Shown here: positions 7,204 to 14,851 of the stretch, piece after piece | How positions within the stretch are numbered: the stretch's first letter is position 1 | How the letters are laid out: each line of letters begins with the position of its first letter | Source of the DNA: Streptomyces albospinus | GTDB lineage: Bacteria > Actinomycetota > Actinomycetes > Streptomycetales > Streptomycetaceae | NCBI RefSeq assembly: GCF_014648695.1 | Contig: NZ_BMRP01000001.1 | Span: 138,955-172,342 of the forward strand | Direction: 5' to 3' | Length of the DNA stretch: 33,388 nucleotides | Notes under the pieces: generated by a model | The model's database searches: none | Seen by the model: the letters and a program-made list of their open reading frames with translations, nothing else | Told to the model about the DNA's origin: nothing | Translations under genes and position numbers: made by a program

Positions 7204-7722
7204 GTGTTCTGGTTCATGCTGATCGCGATGGTCGTGGTGGTCGCCGCGGTCACGCTTGTCGTCGTCGGCGGAGGTGACGCCGGAGGGGACGGCGGCGGGC
7301 TTCAGGACACCGAGCCGGACCAGCTGCACGACCCGCTGCCGCAGGACCGCCCGGTGGCCCGCGCCGATGTGGAGGCCGTCCGGCTGCCCGTGGTCGTCCG
7401 CGGCTACCGCATGGACGACGTCGACGACGTCCTGGACCGCCTCGGCGCCGAGCTGGCCGAGCGGGACGCCCGGATCGCCGAGCTGGAGGCGGCGCTGGCG
7501 GGTGCGCATGCCGCGGCCATGGGCGGCCCCGGCCTGATCCAGGACACCAGAGCCCCGCACGCCCCGGCCCAGGAGGGCCCGGTGCAGGACGTCCGGCCCG
7601 CGGGCGGACCGGCCGGGAAGGACGAGCGGCCCGGGGCCCCGGACGCGCCCGGCGGCCCGGCGGCGCCGGGCGGCCCGGAAGCCGGTGGAGACGGAAATGA
7701 AGAAGGGGAGGGTCGGGCATGA
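7204..7722 (+). CDS. Membrane-anchored DivIVA-domain protein
   Basis: A 172-residue protein starting at GTG 7204, which has GGGGAG 6 nt upstream (a TTG at 7198 directly abuts that Shine-Dalgarno and is rejected). Residues 1-22 form a membrane anchor (FWFMLIAMVVVVAAVTLVVV). Residues 55-95 contain the DivIVA-like pattern LPVVVRGYRMDDVDDVLDRL followed by a short coiled coil (AELAERDARIAELEAALAG). The C-terminal 75 residues are Pro/Gly/Ala-rich and probably disordered. DivIVA-type proteins in actinobacteria bind curved membrane and organise polar growth; this short anchored form is the counterpart of Rv1209 by position. It overlaps tag by 4 nt (ATGA), so the two are translationally coupled. Confidence 0.75.
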   Translation: MFWFMLIAMVVVVAAVTLVVVGGGDAGGDGGGLQDTEPDQLHDPLPQDRPVARADVEAVRLPVVVRGYRMDDVDDVLDRLGAELAERDARIAELEAALAGAHAAAMGGPGLIQDTRAPHAPAQEGPVQDVRPAGGPAGKDERPGAPDAPGGPAAPGGPEAGGDGNEEGEGRA

Positions 7723-8324
7723 GCGGTGTGGTGACGGCTCCGGACGGCATTCCGCGCTGCCCGTGGGGCATGGAGTCCGAGCAGATGGCGGACTACCGCG
7801 CGTACCACGACACGGAGTGGGGCCTGCCGGTCCACGGCGATGACGCGCTCTTCGAGCGGATGAGCCTGGAGGCGTTCCAGTCCGGGCTGTCGTGGATCAC
7901 GATCCTGCGGCGCCGCACCGGGTTCCGCACCGCGTTCGCGGGCTTCAGGATCGCGGCGGTGGCGCGGTTCACGGACGCGGACGCCGAGCGGCTGCTCGCC
8001 GATCCCGGCATCATCCGCAATCGCGCCAAGATCGCCGCGACGATCGACAACGCCAGGATCGCCGCCGAGCTGGCCCCCGGCGAGCTCGACGCCCTCATCT
8101 GGTCCTACGCTCCCGACCGGGCCTGCCGCCCCGCGCCGCGCACCGTGGGCGATGTGCAGCCCACCACCTCCGAGTCCATAGCTCTCGCAAAGGATCTGAA
8201 GAAGCGCGGTTTCCGCTTCGTCGGCCCCACCACCGCGTACGCCATGATGCAGGCGTGCGGCCTGGTCAACGACCATCTCGCGGACTGCCATGTGCGCGCG
8301 GCGGTGGAGGCGGCGGCCGGCTGA
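7719..8324 (+). CDS. tag: DNA-3-methyladenine glycosylase I
   Basis: A 201-residue base-excision repair enzyme that removes 3-methyladenine from alkylated DNA. The Tag zinc site is complete: C14 in PRCPWG, H30 in YHDTEWG, and the C-terminal HxxxC of NDHLADC. The catalytic-pocket motif LEAFQSGLSWITILRRR at about 50-66 is conserved, with E51 at the base-binding position, and VGPTTAYAMMQACGLVNDH near the end is diagnostic. Length is normal. The ATG lies inside the last codons of the DivIVA-like gene, with GGGGAGGG about 10 nt upstream. The same pairing (Rv1209-tagA) occurs in mycobacteria, so the link is old, though no functional connection is known to me. Confidence 0.95.
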   Translation: MSGVVTAPDGIPRCPWGMESEQMADYRAYHDTEWGLPVHGDDALFERMSLEAFQSGLSWITILRRRTGFRTAFAGFRIAAVARFTDADAERLLADPGIIRNRAKIAATIDNARIAAELAPGELDALIWSYAPDRACRPAPRTVGDVQPTTSESIALAKDLKKRGFRFVGPTTAYAMMQACGLVNDHLADCHVRAAVEAAAG

Positions 8325-8345
8325 GCCGCCGGGGCCGTCCCGGGG

Positions 8346-9146
8346 TCAGCGCCCCAGGAAGGTCGGCTTCTCCTTCTTCACGAACGCCTCGACCGCGATG
8401 TGGTGGTCCTCCGAGGCGCCGGCCCGGACCTGGAGCTCGTCCTCCTTGCCCAGGGTCTCGGCGAGCGAGTGCCCGGCGCCGAAGGCCAGCGATTCCTTGA
8501 TCGCGGCGTAGGCGGCGGTCGGGCCCTCGGCCAGCCGGCGGGCGATGGCCGCGGCCTCGTCGGCCAGCGTGTCCGCCGGGACGACCTTGTTGGCGATGCC
8601 CAGGTCGTACGCCTCCTGGGCGCTGACCGAGCGCGGGAAGAGCAGCAGATCGGTGGCCCGGCCGTGGCCGATCAGCCGCGGCAGCGTCCAGGACATCCCG
8701 GAGTCGGCGGTCAGCGCGACGCCCGCGAACGAGGTGTTGAAGGAGGCGGAGTCGGCGACCACGCGGTAGTCGGCGGCCAGCGCGAAGCCCGCCCCGGCGC
8801 CCGCGGCGACCCCGTTGACGCCCGCCACGACCGGCTTGGGCATCTCGGTCAGCGCCGTGACGATGGGGTTGTAGTGGTCACGCACGGTGTTCATGGTGCC
8901 GCCGGTGCCGGTCGCCCGGTCCTCGGCCAGCAGGCCGATGTGCTCCTTGAGGTCCTGCCCGACGCAGAAGGCGCGCCCGGTGGCGGTCAGCAGCACCGCC
9001 CGTACGGCCCGGTCGGCGGCGGCTTCCTGGAGGATGTCCCGGAGCAGGACCTTCGCCTCCGTGTTCATCGCGTTCATCGCGTCGGGGCGGTTGAGTGTGA
9101 CCGTCGCGAGTCCGTCGGTCACGTCGTAGAGCACGGTGTCGGCCAT
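8346..9146 (-). CDS. Enoyl-CoA hydratase/isomerase (PaaG-like crotonase)
   Basis: A 266-residue crotonase-fold enzyme acting on acyl-CoA. The oxyanion-hole segments are present: AFCVGQDL (59-66) and GVAAGAGAG (112-120). The two glutamates of classical hydratases are not seen at the usual place; instead ALTADSGMSW places D148 where PaaG-type isomerases (phenylacetate pathway) use a catalytic aspartate. The C-terminus FVKKEKPTFLGR is also typical of that subgroup. I therefore favour an isomerase over a beta-oxidation hydratase, but the substrate is unknown and no other phenylacetate genes are in the window. The ATG at 9146 is preceded by GGAGGGG about 10 nt upstream; an upstream in-frame ATG at 9233 adds sequence unlike the family. 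It is convergent with tag, with 21 bases between stops. Confidence 0.85.
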   Translation of the reverse strand: MADTVLYDVTDGLATVTLNRPDAMNAMNTEAKVLLRDILQEAAADRAVRAVLLTATGRAFCVGQDLKEHIGLLAEDRATGTGGTMNTVRDHYNPIVTALTEMPKPVVAGVNGVAAGAGAGFALAADYRVVADSASFNTSFAGVALTADSGMSWTLPRLIGHGRATDLLLFPRSVSAQEAYDLGIANKVVPADTLADEAAAIARRLAEGPTAAYAAIKESLAFGAGHSLAETLGKEDELQVRAGASEDHHIAVEAFVKKEKPTFLGR

Positions 9147-9234
9147 AGTGGAGTGTCCCCTCCGTCGCGGCTCTGGACTGCCCGGTAACGGCAGCCAGCG
9201 CTCAGGATGCCGGAGATCATCCGCCGTCGGCATG

Positions 9235-9246
9235 TGACGTACGTCA
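9235..9246. promoter_or_regulatory. 12-bp palindrome over a possible -35 element
   Basis: TGACGTACGTCA is perfectly symmetrical and lies about 90 nt upstream of the crotonase ATG. On the minus strand it sits within TTTGACGTACGTCA, so a TTGACG -35-like hexamer overlaps the palindrome. This arrangement suits a repressor site controlling the crotonase gene. The remaining bases of the 325-base gap 9147-9471 hold only the DUF3117 promoter candidate. Confidence 0.4.
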
Positions 9247-9352
9247 AAGATTGCGGGCGCGTCGGGTGGCGAGGAGAGGCGAAGTATGGCAGCCCCCTCC
9301 CCGAATTGGGTGGGTTTGCGGGAGCGCGTTGCAAAAGGGATGCCCCCTGATG

Positions 9353-9383
9353 TTGGTCATCGGGTCGTTCGATGCGGGATAAT
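9353..9383 (+). promoter_or_regulatory. Candidate promoter of the DUF3117 gene
   Basis: TTGGTC (9353-9358) and GATAAT (9378-9383) are separated by 19 bp. GATAAT is unusually AT-rich for this genome. Transcription would start near 9390 and give a leader of about 80 nt before the ATG at 9472. Confidence 0.4.
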
Positions 9384-9471
9384 GGCCTGGAAGCAATGTG
9401 TTCGATGCCGGTGACACGCGCCTATCAAGGCCGTCGGCTGAGATGAGCTGGTTTCAGGAAGGGGAACGAGC

Positions 9472-9639
9472 ATGGCGGCCATGAAGCCGCGGACGGGCGA
9501 CGGCCCGCTCGAGGTGACCAAGGAGGGGCGGGGCATCGTCATGCGCGTTCCGCTCGAAGGCGGCGGTCGGCTCGTCGTCGAGCTGACCCCCGACGAGGCC
9601 AAGGCCCTGGGTGAGGCCCTGGAGAAGGTCACCGTCTGA
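9472..9639 (+). CDS. DUF3117 small protein
   Basis: A 55-residue protein beginning MAAMKPRTGDGPLEVTKE and ending LGEALEKVTV. It is the highly conserved actinobacterial DUF3117 family; the M. tuberculosis member Rv1211 sits at the equivalent place after tagA and has been described as a calmodulin-like protein, although I see no EF-hand loop here. The predicted structure is a short beta-hairpin (GIVMRVPLEGGGRLVVELT) followed by an amphipathic helix. The ATG has GAAGGGG about 7 nt upstream. The gene is monocistronic, with its own promoter-like sequence and two downstream hairpins. Function unknown. Confidence 0.9.
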   Translation: MAAMKPRTGDGPLEVTKEGRGIVMRVPLEGGGRLVVELTPDEAKALGEALEKVTV

Positions 9640-9647
9640 CGAGGGCG

Positions 9648-9668
9648 GAGAAACCGCTGCGGTTTTTC
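9648..9668 (+). terminator. Intrinsic terminator of the DUF3117 gene
   Basis: GAAACC, the loop GCTGC and GGTTTTTC form a small hairpin running into a T tract 10 nt after the stop codon. It is one of very few terminators with a T tract in this window. Confidence 0.7.
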
Positions 9669-9703
9669 GGGGGCTGGCCCCCGGTACCTCCAGCCGAATA
9701 CCC

Positions 9704-9752
9704 CGGCCCCGGCAGGCTGCGCGCCACGAACGCGTGCGGCCTGCCGGGGCCG
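9704..9752. terminator. Large hairpin between convergent genes
   Basis: A perfect 14-bp inverted repeat (CGGCCCCGGCAGGC at 9704-9717 with its complement at 9739-9752) encloses a 21-nt loop that can itself pair. It lies between DUF3117 and the converging methyltransferase gene and probably serves both. Confidence 0.65.
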
Positions 9753-9786
9753 AGTCGTCTCCGCGCTGCGCGGTGTCCGTTCTCCG

Positions 9787-9824
9787 CGGACCTCCCGGTG
9801 CTTCTCGGCGGACCTCCCGGTGCT
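9787..9824. repeat. 16-bp tandem duplication
   Basis: CGGACCTCCCGGTGCT occurs at 9787-9802 and again at 9809-9824, just after the methyltransferase stop codon. The offset is 22 bp. It looks like a local slippage duplication. Confidence 0.6.
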
Positions 9825-9834
9825 CCGCCGCAGC

Positions 9835-10518
9835 TCAGCCGCGCTTGACCGCGCAGAGCAGCCCGTCGCCCACCGGCAGCAGGGACGGGATCAGCGCGGT
9901 GCTCTCCCGTATGGCCCGCAGCAGCTCGCGCAGCCGCAGCACCTCCGCCGGCTGCTCCGCGGAATCGACGGTACGGCCCTCCGCGAAGACGCCCTGGAAG
10001 CAGACCAGGCCCCCGGGGCGCAGCAGCCGCAACGATTCAGCGAGGTATTCGAGGCACTCCATGAGGTCGCCGTCGCAGAAGACGAGGTCGTAGCCGCCGT
10101 CCGCGAGGCGCGGCAGGACGTCGAGGGCCCGGCCGGGGATGAAGCGGGCGCGGTTGCCGGCGAAGCCCGCCGCGCGGAACGCCTGCTTGGCGAACGCCTG
10201 CCGCTCCGGTTCGAGATCCACGGTGGTCAGCACGCCGTCGGGGCGCATGCCGTGCAGGAGATAGATGCCGGACACCCCCGTGCCGGTGCCGATCTCGGCG
10301 ACCGCCTTGGCGTCCGCGGTGGCGGCGAGCAGCCGAAGGGCCGCGCCGGTGCCGGTCGTCACCGCGCGGATCCCGGCCTCCCGGGCGCGGGCGCGGGACC
10401 AGCGCAGAGCGTCGTCGGCGGCCTCGTCGATGGTCCCGGCGCCGTACGCCTCGGCGAATGCCAAGTTCGTCTGCCGGTTGCCGGTAATGGCCCTCTCCTG
10501 TCCCCGTAGTTGACGCAA
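9835..10518 (-). CDS. O-methyltransferase (class I SAM-dependent)
   Basis: A 227-residue cytosolic methyltransferase of the caffeoyl-CoA/catechol O-methyltransferase type. Motif I is [10 protein letters not shown] at 75-84; the acidic ribose-binding residue is D101 in TTVDLEPER; the metal-site region is [16 protein letters not shown] starting at about 144. It is the counterpart of Rv1220c, which is likewise divergent from sigE. The substrate is unknown. The start is uncertain. TTG at 10518 ([17 protein letters not shown]) gives the family's usual N-terminus and has TACAGT ending 5 nt upstream, so the mRNA may be near-leaderless; I see no ATG or GTG close by that fits. Confidence 0.82.
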   Translation of the reverse strand: MRQLRGQERAITGNRQTNLAFAEAYGAGTIDEAADDALRWSRARAREAGIRAVTTGTGAALRLLAATADAKAVAEIGTGTGVSGIYLLHGMRPDGVLTTVDLEPERQAFAKQAFRAAGFAGNRARFIPGRALDVLPRLADGGYDLVFCDGDLMECLEYLAESLRLLRPGGLVCFQGVFAEGRTVDSAEQPAEVLRLRELLRAIRESTALIPSLLPVGDGLLCAVKRG

Positions 10519-10541
10519 CCGTGACTGTATCCGCTGTGTGC

Positions 10542-10568
10542 GGGAACCCGCAGATGGGACCGGGCGTT
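10542..10568 (+). promoter_or_regulatory. SigE-type ECF promoter upstream of sigE
   Basis: GGGAACCC (10542-10549), 15 bp, then CGTT (10565-10568). This matches the published M. tuberculosis SigE consensus (GGGAACYA, N15-16, CGTT) in all but one position. It would start transcription near 10575 and give a leader of about 130 nt before the sigE ATG, consistent with positive autoregulation. Confidence 0.55.
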
Positions 10569-10706
10569 AGGAAGGGGCAGGGGGAGAGACGGGGGGACGC
10601 ACCGGTGAATACCGCGCACGACACCAGGCGAGAAACACGGCAGGAACAGAAGCAGCACCAAATGCTGGTCAAAACTGCTTATCCGGAGCTAACGGGCGAG
10701 GTGGAT

Positions 10707-11507
10707 ATGGTAGGGGCTCTACTGGACACCACCAGAGCCACCAGGGGAGGTGCGGCTGCGGCGGGTGACCGAAAAGTGCGCAGGCGCTTGCGACGGTCGT
10801 TCGCCGAGCCGAAATCCGTGACCGACACCGCTGACCGTTTCCGCCCCCACGGCCCCAAGGCCATGGGAGGGGCCCCCATCGCCGACGCACCCACCGCGAC
10901 CTTCGCCGACATCTCGGATGCCCAGGCGTGGACTCCGCCCACGTGGGAGGAGATCGTCAGCACCCACAGCGCCCGGGTCTACCGCCTCGCATACCGCCTC
11001 ACCGGCAATCAGCACGACGCCGAGGACCTGACCCAGGAGGTGTTCGTCCGCGTCTTCCGCTCGCTGTCGACGTACACCCCCGGCACGTTCGAGGGCTGGC
11101 TGCACCGCATCACCACCAACCTCTTCCTCGACATGGTCCGCCGCCGCCAGCGCATCCGCTTCGACGCGCTCGGTGACGACGCCGCCGAGCGGCTCCCCAG
11201 CCGCGAGCCCTCCCCGCAGCAGCACTTCAACGACACCCACTTCGACGCCGATGTGCAGCAGGCGCTGGACACCCTCGCGCCCGAGTTCCGCGCCGCCGTG
11301 GTGCTCTGCGACATCGAGGGCCTGTCGTACGAGGAGATCGCCGCGACCCTCGGCGTCAAGCTCGGCACGGTCCGCAGCCGGATCCACCGTGGCCGCTCCC
11401 ACCTGCGCAAGGCGCTCAAGCACCGCTCCCCGGCGGCGCGTGCCGAGGAGCGCGAAGAGCAGCGGTCGCTGGCCGTGGTGCCCACAAGGGAGGTCGGAAT
11501 CGCGTGA
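10707..11507 (+). CDS. sigE: ECF sigma factor, SigE family
   Basis: A 266-residue extracytoplasmic-function sigma factor that directs RNA polymerase to envelope-stress promoters. Sigma region 2 spans about 84-145 ([17 protein letters not shown], then [18 protein letters not shown]) and region 4 about 180-232 with the helix-turn-helix [20 protein letters not shown] basic, probably disordered N-terminal extension of about 75 residues precedes region 2, as in Streptomyces and mycobacterial SigE. The start is ATG 10707, with GAGG 5 nt upstream; the frame continues upstream to 10521, but that part has poor codon bias and would overlap the promoter. The stop overlaps the next start by 4 nt (GTGA). 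Activity should be held in check by the anti-sigma factor encoded next. Confidence 0.9.
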   Translation: MVGALLDTTRATRGGAAAAGDRKVRRRLRRSFAEPKSVTDTADRFRPHGPKAMGGAPIADAPTATFADISDAQAWTPPTWEEIVSTHSARVYRLAYRLTGNQHDAEDLTQEVFVRVFRSLSTYTPGTFEGWLHRITTNLFLDMVRRRQRIRFDALGDDAAERLPSREPSPQQHFNDTHFDADVQQALDTLAPEFRAAVVLCDIEGLSYEEIAATLGVKLGTVRSRIHRGRSHLRKALKHRSPAARAEEREEQRSLAVVPTREVGIA

Positions 11508-12460
11508 GCGTCAGTGGCGGTCCGTCCCCCGCCGAGCAGCATCTCGGCGACCGCCTCGCGGCCCTGGTCGACGGCGAATTGGGGCATGACGCGCGCGAGC
11601 GGGTGCTGGCGCACCTCGCGACGTGCGGTAAGTGCAAGGCGGAAGCCGACGCCCAGCGTCGGCTGAAAAGCGTGTTCGCGCAGACCGCGCCCCCCGGCCC
11701 GTCCGAGGGGCTGCTGGCGCGCCTTCAGCAGTTGCCCGGCGGCGACGCCAGCGGCCCCGGCAGCCGGCTCGGCAGCGGCAGCCGACTCGGCGACGGCATG
11801 TTCGGGCGCGGTGAATTCGCCCGCGGCGGCGGCTCGTTCCGCTATGTCCCGTCGGAGAACCACCTCGGCCCTGCCATGGCCGCCGTCCCCCCGCAGCCGC
11901 GGGTGCGCGGCTTCCGGGTGCAGGAGCCGGAGCGCAGCGGCCCGCAGCGGCGCCGGTTCGCCTTCGCGGCGGCCGGTGCGGTCTCGCTCGCGGCCTTCGC
12001 GCTCGGCGGCGCCCTCCCGCTGGAGGCGGCCGTGGACGCCCCCGGCCCCCGTGCCGAGGGCAGCGGCAGCGCCGTCACCCCGCTCACCGCTGGCCCCGCG
12101 GCCGGTGCCGTCCCGCTGTCCCGCGACGAGTTCCTGACGACCAGGGATCCCCGTCCCGGCTCCTGGCCCGCCGTGGCCGACCCCACCACCGCCCCGGCCC
12201 CCAGCGCCATGACGCTCTACGCCCCGGGCGAGGCCCGGCCCTCGGATGCCGTCCCGGCCGCCGGCCCGGCGCCCGGACGCTTCGGCCTCTCGCCCCTGAT
12301 AGCCGCCACCGGTCCGGCATCGGCGTTCCGCTTCGCGCCGCTGACCGTCACGACCGGCACCGTCTTCGCCGGCCGGAGCGCGCTCCCGCCGCTGGAGCCG
12401 ATGCGGCCCCTGCTCGGCTCGGCGGCCTCCGCCGCACCCACCGCCCGCGGTTCGCACTGA
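11504..12460 (+). CDS. rseA: Anti-sigma factor with ZAS domain (RseA-like)
   Basis: A 318-residue protein. The N-terminal zinc-binding anti-sigma domain carries the motif H37xxxC41xxC44 in AHLATCGKC, within the helix that docks on ECF sigma factors. One hydrophobic segment follows at about 152-171 ([20 protein letters not shown]), so the C-terminal 145 residues, rich in Pro, Ala and Gly, are probably outside the cell. By position it corresponds to M. tuberculosis RseA (Rv1222), but it is about twice as long and has a clear membrane segment, which would allow direct sensing at the envelope. It is translationally coupled to sigE by a 4-nt overlap, ensuring balanced production. Confidence 0.86.
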   Translation: MSVSGGPSPAEQHLGDRLAALVDGELGHDARERVLAHLATCGKCKAEADAQRRLKSVFAQTAPPGPSEGLLARLQQLPGGDASGPGSRLGSGSRLGDGMFGRGEFARGGGSFRYVPSENHLGPAMAAVPPQPRVRGFRVQEPERSGPQRRRFAFAAAGAVSLAAFALGGALPLEAAVDAPGPRAEGSGSAVTPLTAGPAAGAVPLSRDEFLTTRDPRPGSWPAVADPTTAPAPSAMTLYAPGEARPSDAVPAAGPAPGRFGLSPLIAATGPASAFRFAPLTVTTGTVFAGRSALPPLEPMRPLLGSAASAAPTARGSH

Positions 12461-12608
12461 CCGGGATCTGCGCAGTTCCGCGCGGAGCTGGTTGAATCGC
12501 TGTCGGGTGGCGCGCCCTTGTGCGGGCGCGTGCCCCTGGGGCGTGTCGCCGGACGGCCCCGGGTGGCGCTGGCCCGCGCGTGACCGCGGGCGAATCGTTG
12601 GGGAGAGC

Positions 12609-14735
12609 ATGGACGAGGCTAGGGCCGCCGGGTCGAAGCTGAAGTGGTGGAGCCGCCCGGGACACACCCCGAGCCCGCAACCGCCCGCCGAGGCCGGCCG
12701 GCCCGGGGCGGCGCGGAGCGCCCATCCCGCGGCCGGAGCGGCCGCAACGGCGGACGCGGTGGATCCGGCGGACCCGGCGGTATCCGCCGAGGCGGCCGAA
12801 CGGACCGCTGTCACGGCGGAGTTGGCCGCCGTGCCGGGGGCGATACCGGGCGCGGCAGCGGACCCGGCACCTGCCGCGACGGGTACGGACCAGGAGGCCG
12901 CGGCGCCCCGTGAGGAGCGTGCAGCCGCCACCGTGACGCTCGGTCAGGTGCCCGCCGGGGCCCCGGACGAGGCGCAGCCCCACCCCCGTACGGAGCCCGC
13001 ACCGCGCGGTGCGGCCCCGGACAGCGGCGCGCCCGCGGCGGACCCGGTGCCGTCCCCCGCCACCGCCAGCGCCGAGGCCGACGGCGGTGCGCCCCGGCGC
13101 CCGCAGCCGCTGCATGCCGAGGACCCGTACGGCACGCCCCCGTACGGCGGTCCCGGCCCGTGGGCGCCCGCACCGCTGGTGCAGCGGCCGATGGCGACCC
13201 CCGCGCACGGCACGGTGCTCCCGCCGGAGGCGGGGGCCGCGGCGGCCGACGCCCCGCACCCCCGCCCGGCCGCGCCGGCCGGTGCCCCCGGGCCGCAGCT
13301 CCTCAAGGCCGGGGGCCCGGTACCGCGCCCCGCCGCCCCGCAGGACGCCGAACCGCACCCCGGAGGCCCGCACCCGCCCGCCCCGCAGGCCCCGGCCGCC
13401 CCCGCGTCCGCGCCCTCGGGCCCGCAGCTGACGCACGAGCCCGCGGCGGGCGGCTTCGTCCCGCACCCCGGCGACGGCGGCCCCCGCCCCGCGCCCCCGG
13501 CCGCCCCGTATGCCGCCCCGCACCGGCTCCCCGTCGCCCCGGGCGCCTGGCAGCAGTACGACCCCTGGAGCGCGCCCCTGCACGGCGGCCCGGCCGTCCC
13601 GCCGCCACCGGTCCGGAGCGGCAGGCGCCTCCCGATGGCGGTCGGCGCCGTGGTTCTCGCGCTGCTCGCGGGCGGGGTCGGCGGCGGGGTCGGCGCGTAC
13701 ATCGAGCGGAACGGCGGGATCGACGACATCAAGCTGCCGCAGGCGAGGGGGGAGCAGGTCAGCCGCAGCCCGGAGAGCGTCGCCGGGATCGCGCAGGCGG
13801 CGCTGCCCGGCGTGGTGACCCTGCATGTCCGCGGCAACGCCGAACAGGGCACCGGCACCGGGTTCGTCCTCGACCGGCAGGGCCACATCCTGACCAACAA
13901 CCATGTCGTCGAACCGGCCGGGTCCGGCGGCGAGATATCGGTGACGTTCAGCGGCGGGCAGACCGCCAAGGCGCGGGTCGTCGGAAAGGACGGCGGCTAC
14001 GACCTCGCCGTCGTGCAGGTGGACGGTGTCACCGGACTGCATCCGCTGACGCTGGGCGACTCGGACGCGGCGCAGGTCGGCGATCCGGTGGTGGCGATCG
14101 GGGCGCCGTACGACCTCGCCAACACCGTCACCTCCGGGATCATCAGCGCCAAGCAGCGGCCGATCACCGCGGGCGGGCAGAAGGGCGACGGGAGCGAGGT
14201 GTCGTATGTCGACGCGCTCCAGACCGACGCACCCATCAACCCGGGCAATTCGGGCGGTCCGCTGGTCGACGGCAAGGCGCGGGTGATCGGCATCAACAGC
14301 GCGATCCGGGCCGCGGACAGCAGCACCGGCGGGCTGGACGGCGGCGGTGGCCAGGGCGGCAGCATCGGCCTGGGCTTCGCCATACCCATCAATCAGGCCA
14401 AGCGGGTCGCCGAGGAGCTGATCAACACCGGCCGGGCCACCCATCCGGTGATCGGGGTGACCCTGGAGATGGAGTACGCCGGGGACGGCGCCCGGGTCAG
14501 CGACCGCACCAAGGACGGCAAACCGCCGGTCGTCCCCGGTGGGCCGGGCGCGAAGGCCGGCATCAAGGTGGGGGATGTGATCACGCAGGTGGACGGCGCC
14601 CCGATACACAGCGGCCAGGAGCTGATCGTCAAGGTCCGCAGCCACCGGCCCGGTGACATGCTCACCCTGACGCTCCAACGGGGCGGCACGGAGCGGTCGG
14701 TTCGGCTCACACTGGGTTCGTCGAGCCAGGGCTGA
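12609..14735 (+). CDS. htrA: HtrA-family membrane serine protease
   Basis: A 708-residue DegP/HtrA-type protease or chaperone. Residues 1-335 are an unusually long Pro/Ala-rich cytoplasmic segment with little predicted structure. A membrane helix follows at about 341-364 (LPMAVGAVVLALLAGGVGGG). The trypsin-like domain at about 395-600 has a complete triad: H432 in LTNNHVV, D465 in GYDLAVVQV, and S548 in NPGNSGGPLV. A single PDZ domain at about 614-705 begins IGVTLEMEYAGDG and includes GIKVGDVITQVDGAPI. The active site faces the exterior. The ATG at 12609 has GGGGAGAG about 2 nt upstream; the frame stays open upstream to 12492, but without family-like sequence. It follows sigE and rseA, as in mycobacteria, where HtrA is part of the SigE envelope response. 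Confidence 0.9.
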   Translation: MDEARAAGSKLKWWSRPGHTPSPQPPAEAGRPGAARSAHPAAGAAATADAVDPADPAVSAEAAERTAVTAELAAVPGAIPGAAADPAPAATGTDQEAAAPREERAAATVTLGQVPAGAPDEAQPHPRTEPAPRGAAPDSGAPAADPVPSPATASAEADGGAPRRPQPLHAEDPYGTPPYGGPGPWAPAPLVQRPMATPAHGTVLPPEAGAAAADAPHPRPAAPAGAPGPQLLKAGGPVPRPAAPQDAEPHPGGPHPPAPQAPAAPASAPSGPQLTHEPAAGGFVPHPGDGGPRPAPPAAPYAAPHRLPVAPGAWQQYDPWSAPLHGGPAVPPPPVRSGRRLPMAVGAVVLALLAGGVGGGVGAYIERNGGIDDIKLPQARGEQVSRSPESVAGIAQAALPGVVTLHVRGNAEQGTGTGFVLDRQGHILTNNHVVEPAGSGGEISVTFSGGQTAKARVVGKDGGYDLAVVQVDGVTGLHPLTLGDSDAAQVGDPVVAIGAPYDLANTVTSGIISAKQRPITAGGQKGDGSEVSYVDALQTDAPINPGNSGGPLVDGKARVIGINSAIRAADSSTGGLDGGGGQGGSIGLGFAIPINQAKRVAEELINTGRATHPVIGVTLEMEYAGDGARVSDRTKDGKPPVVPGGPGAKAGIKVGDVITQVDGAPIHSGQELIVKVRSHRPGDMLTLTLQRGGTERSVRLTLGSSSQG

Positions 14736-14779
14736 TCGTTTGGACGGTGTTGGCGCGGGCGACTCCCGCCCGACGCGTC

Positions 14780-14810
14780 GGGCCAGGTACCGTGAGAGGT
14801 GGCCTGGCCC
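14780..14810 (+). terminator. Hairpin between htrA and tatB
   Basis: GGGCCAGG (14780-14787) pairs with CCTGGCCC (14803-14810), with a further ACC/GGT pair inside the loop. A perfect 10-bp CGACGCGTCG palindrome directly precedes it. It may end htrA transcripts or attenuate read-through into tatB. Confidence 0.5.
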
Positions 14811-14851
14811 ATAGGCCCTCGAAGGCCGCGGATTACCCAAGGAGTCGCAAG

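Noticed and set aside
10643..10670. A second GGAAC upstream of sigE
   Set aside because: No CGTT or GTT lies at 15-18 bp, unlike the better match at 10542-10568.
12348..14840. An 830-codon open frame opposite htrA
   Set aside because: Same artefact: it runs antisense through the low-complexity arm and the protease domain and has no recognisable domain.
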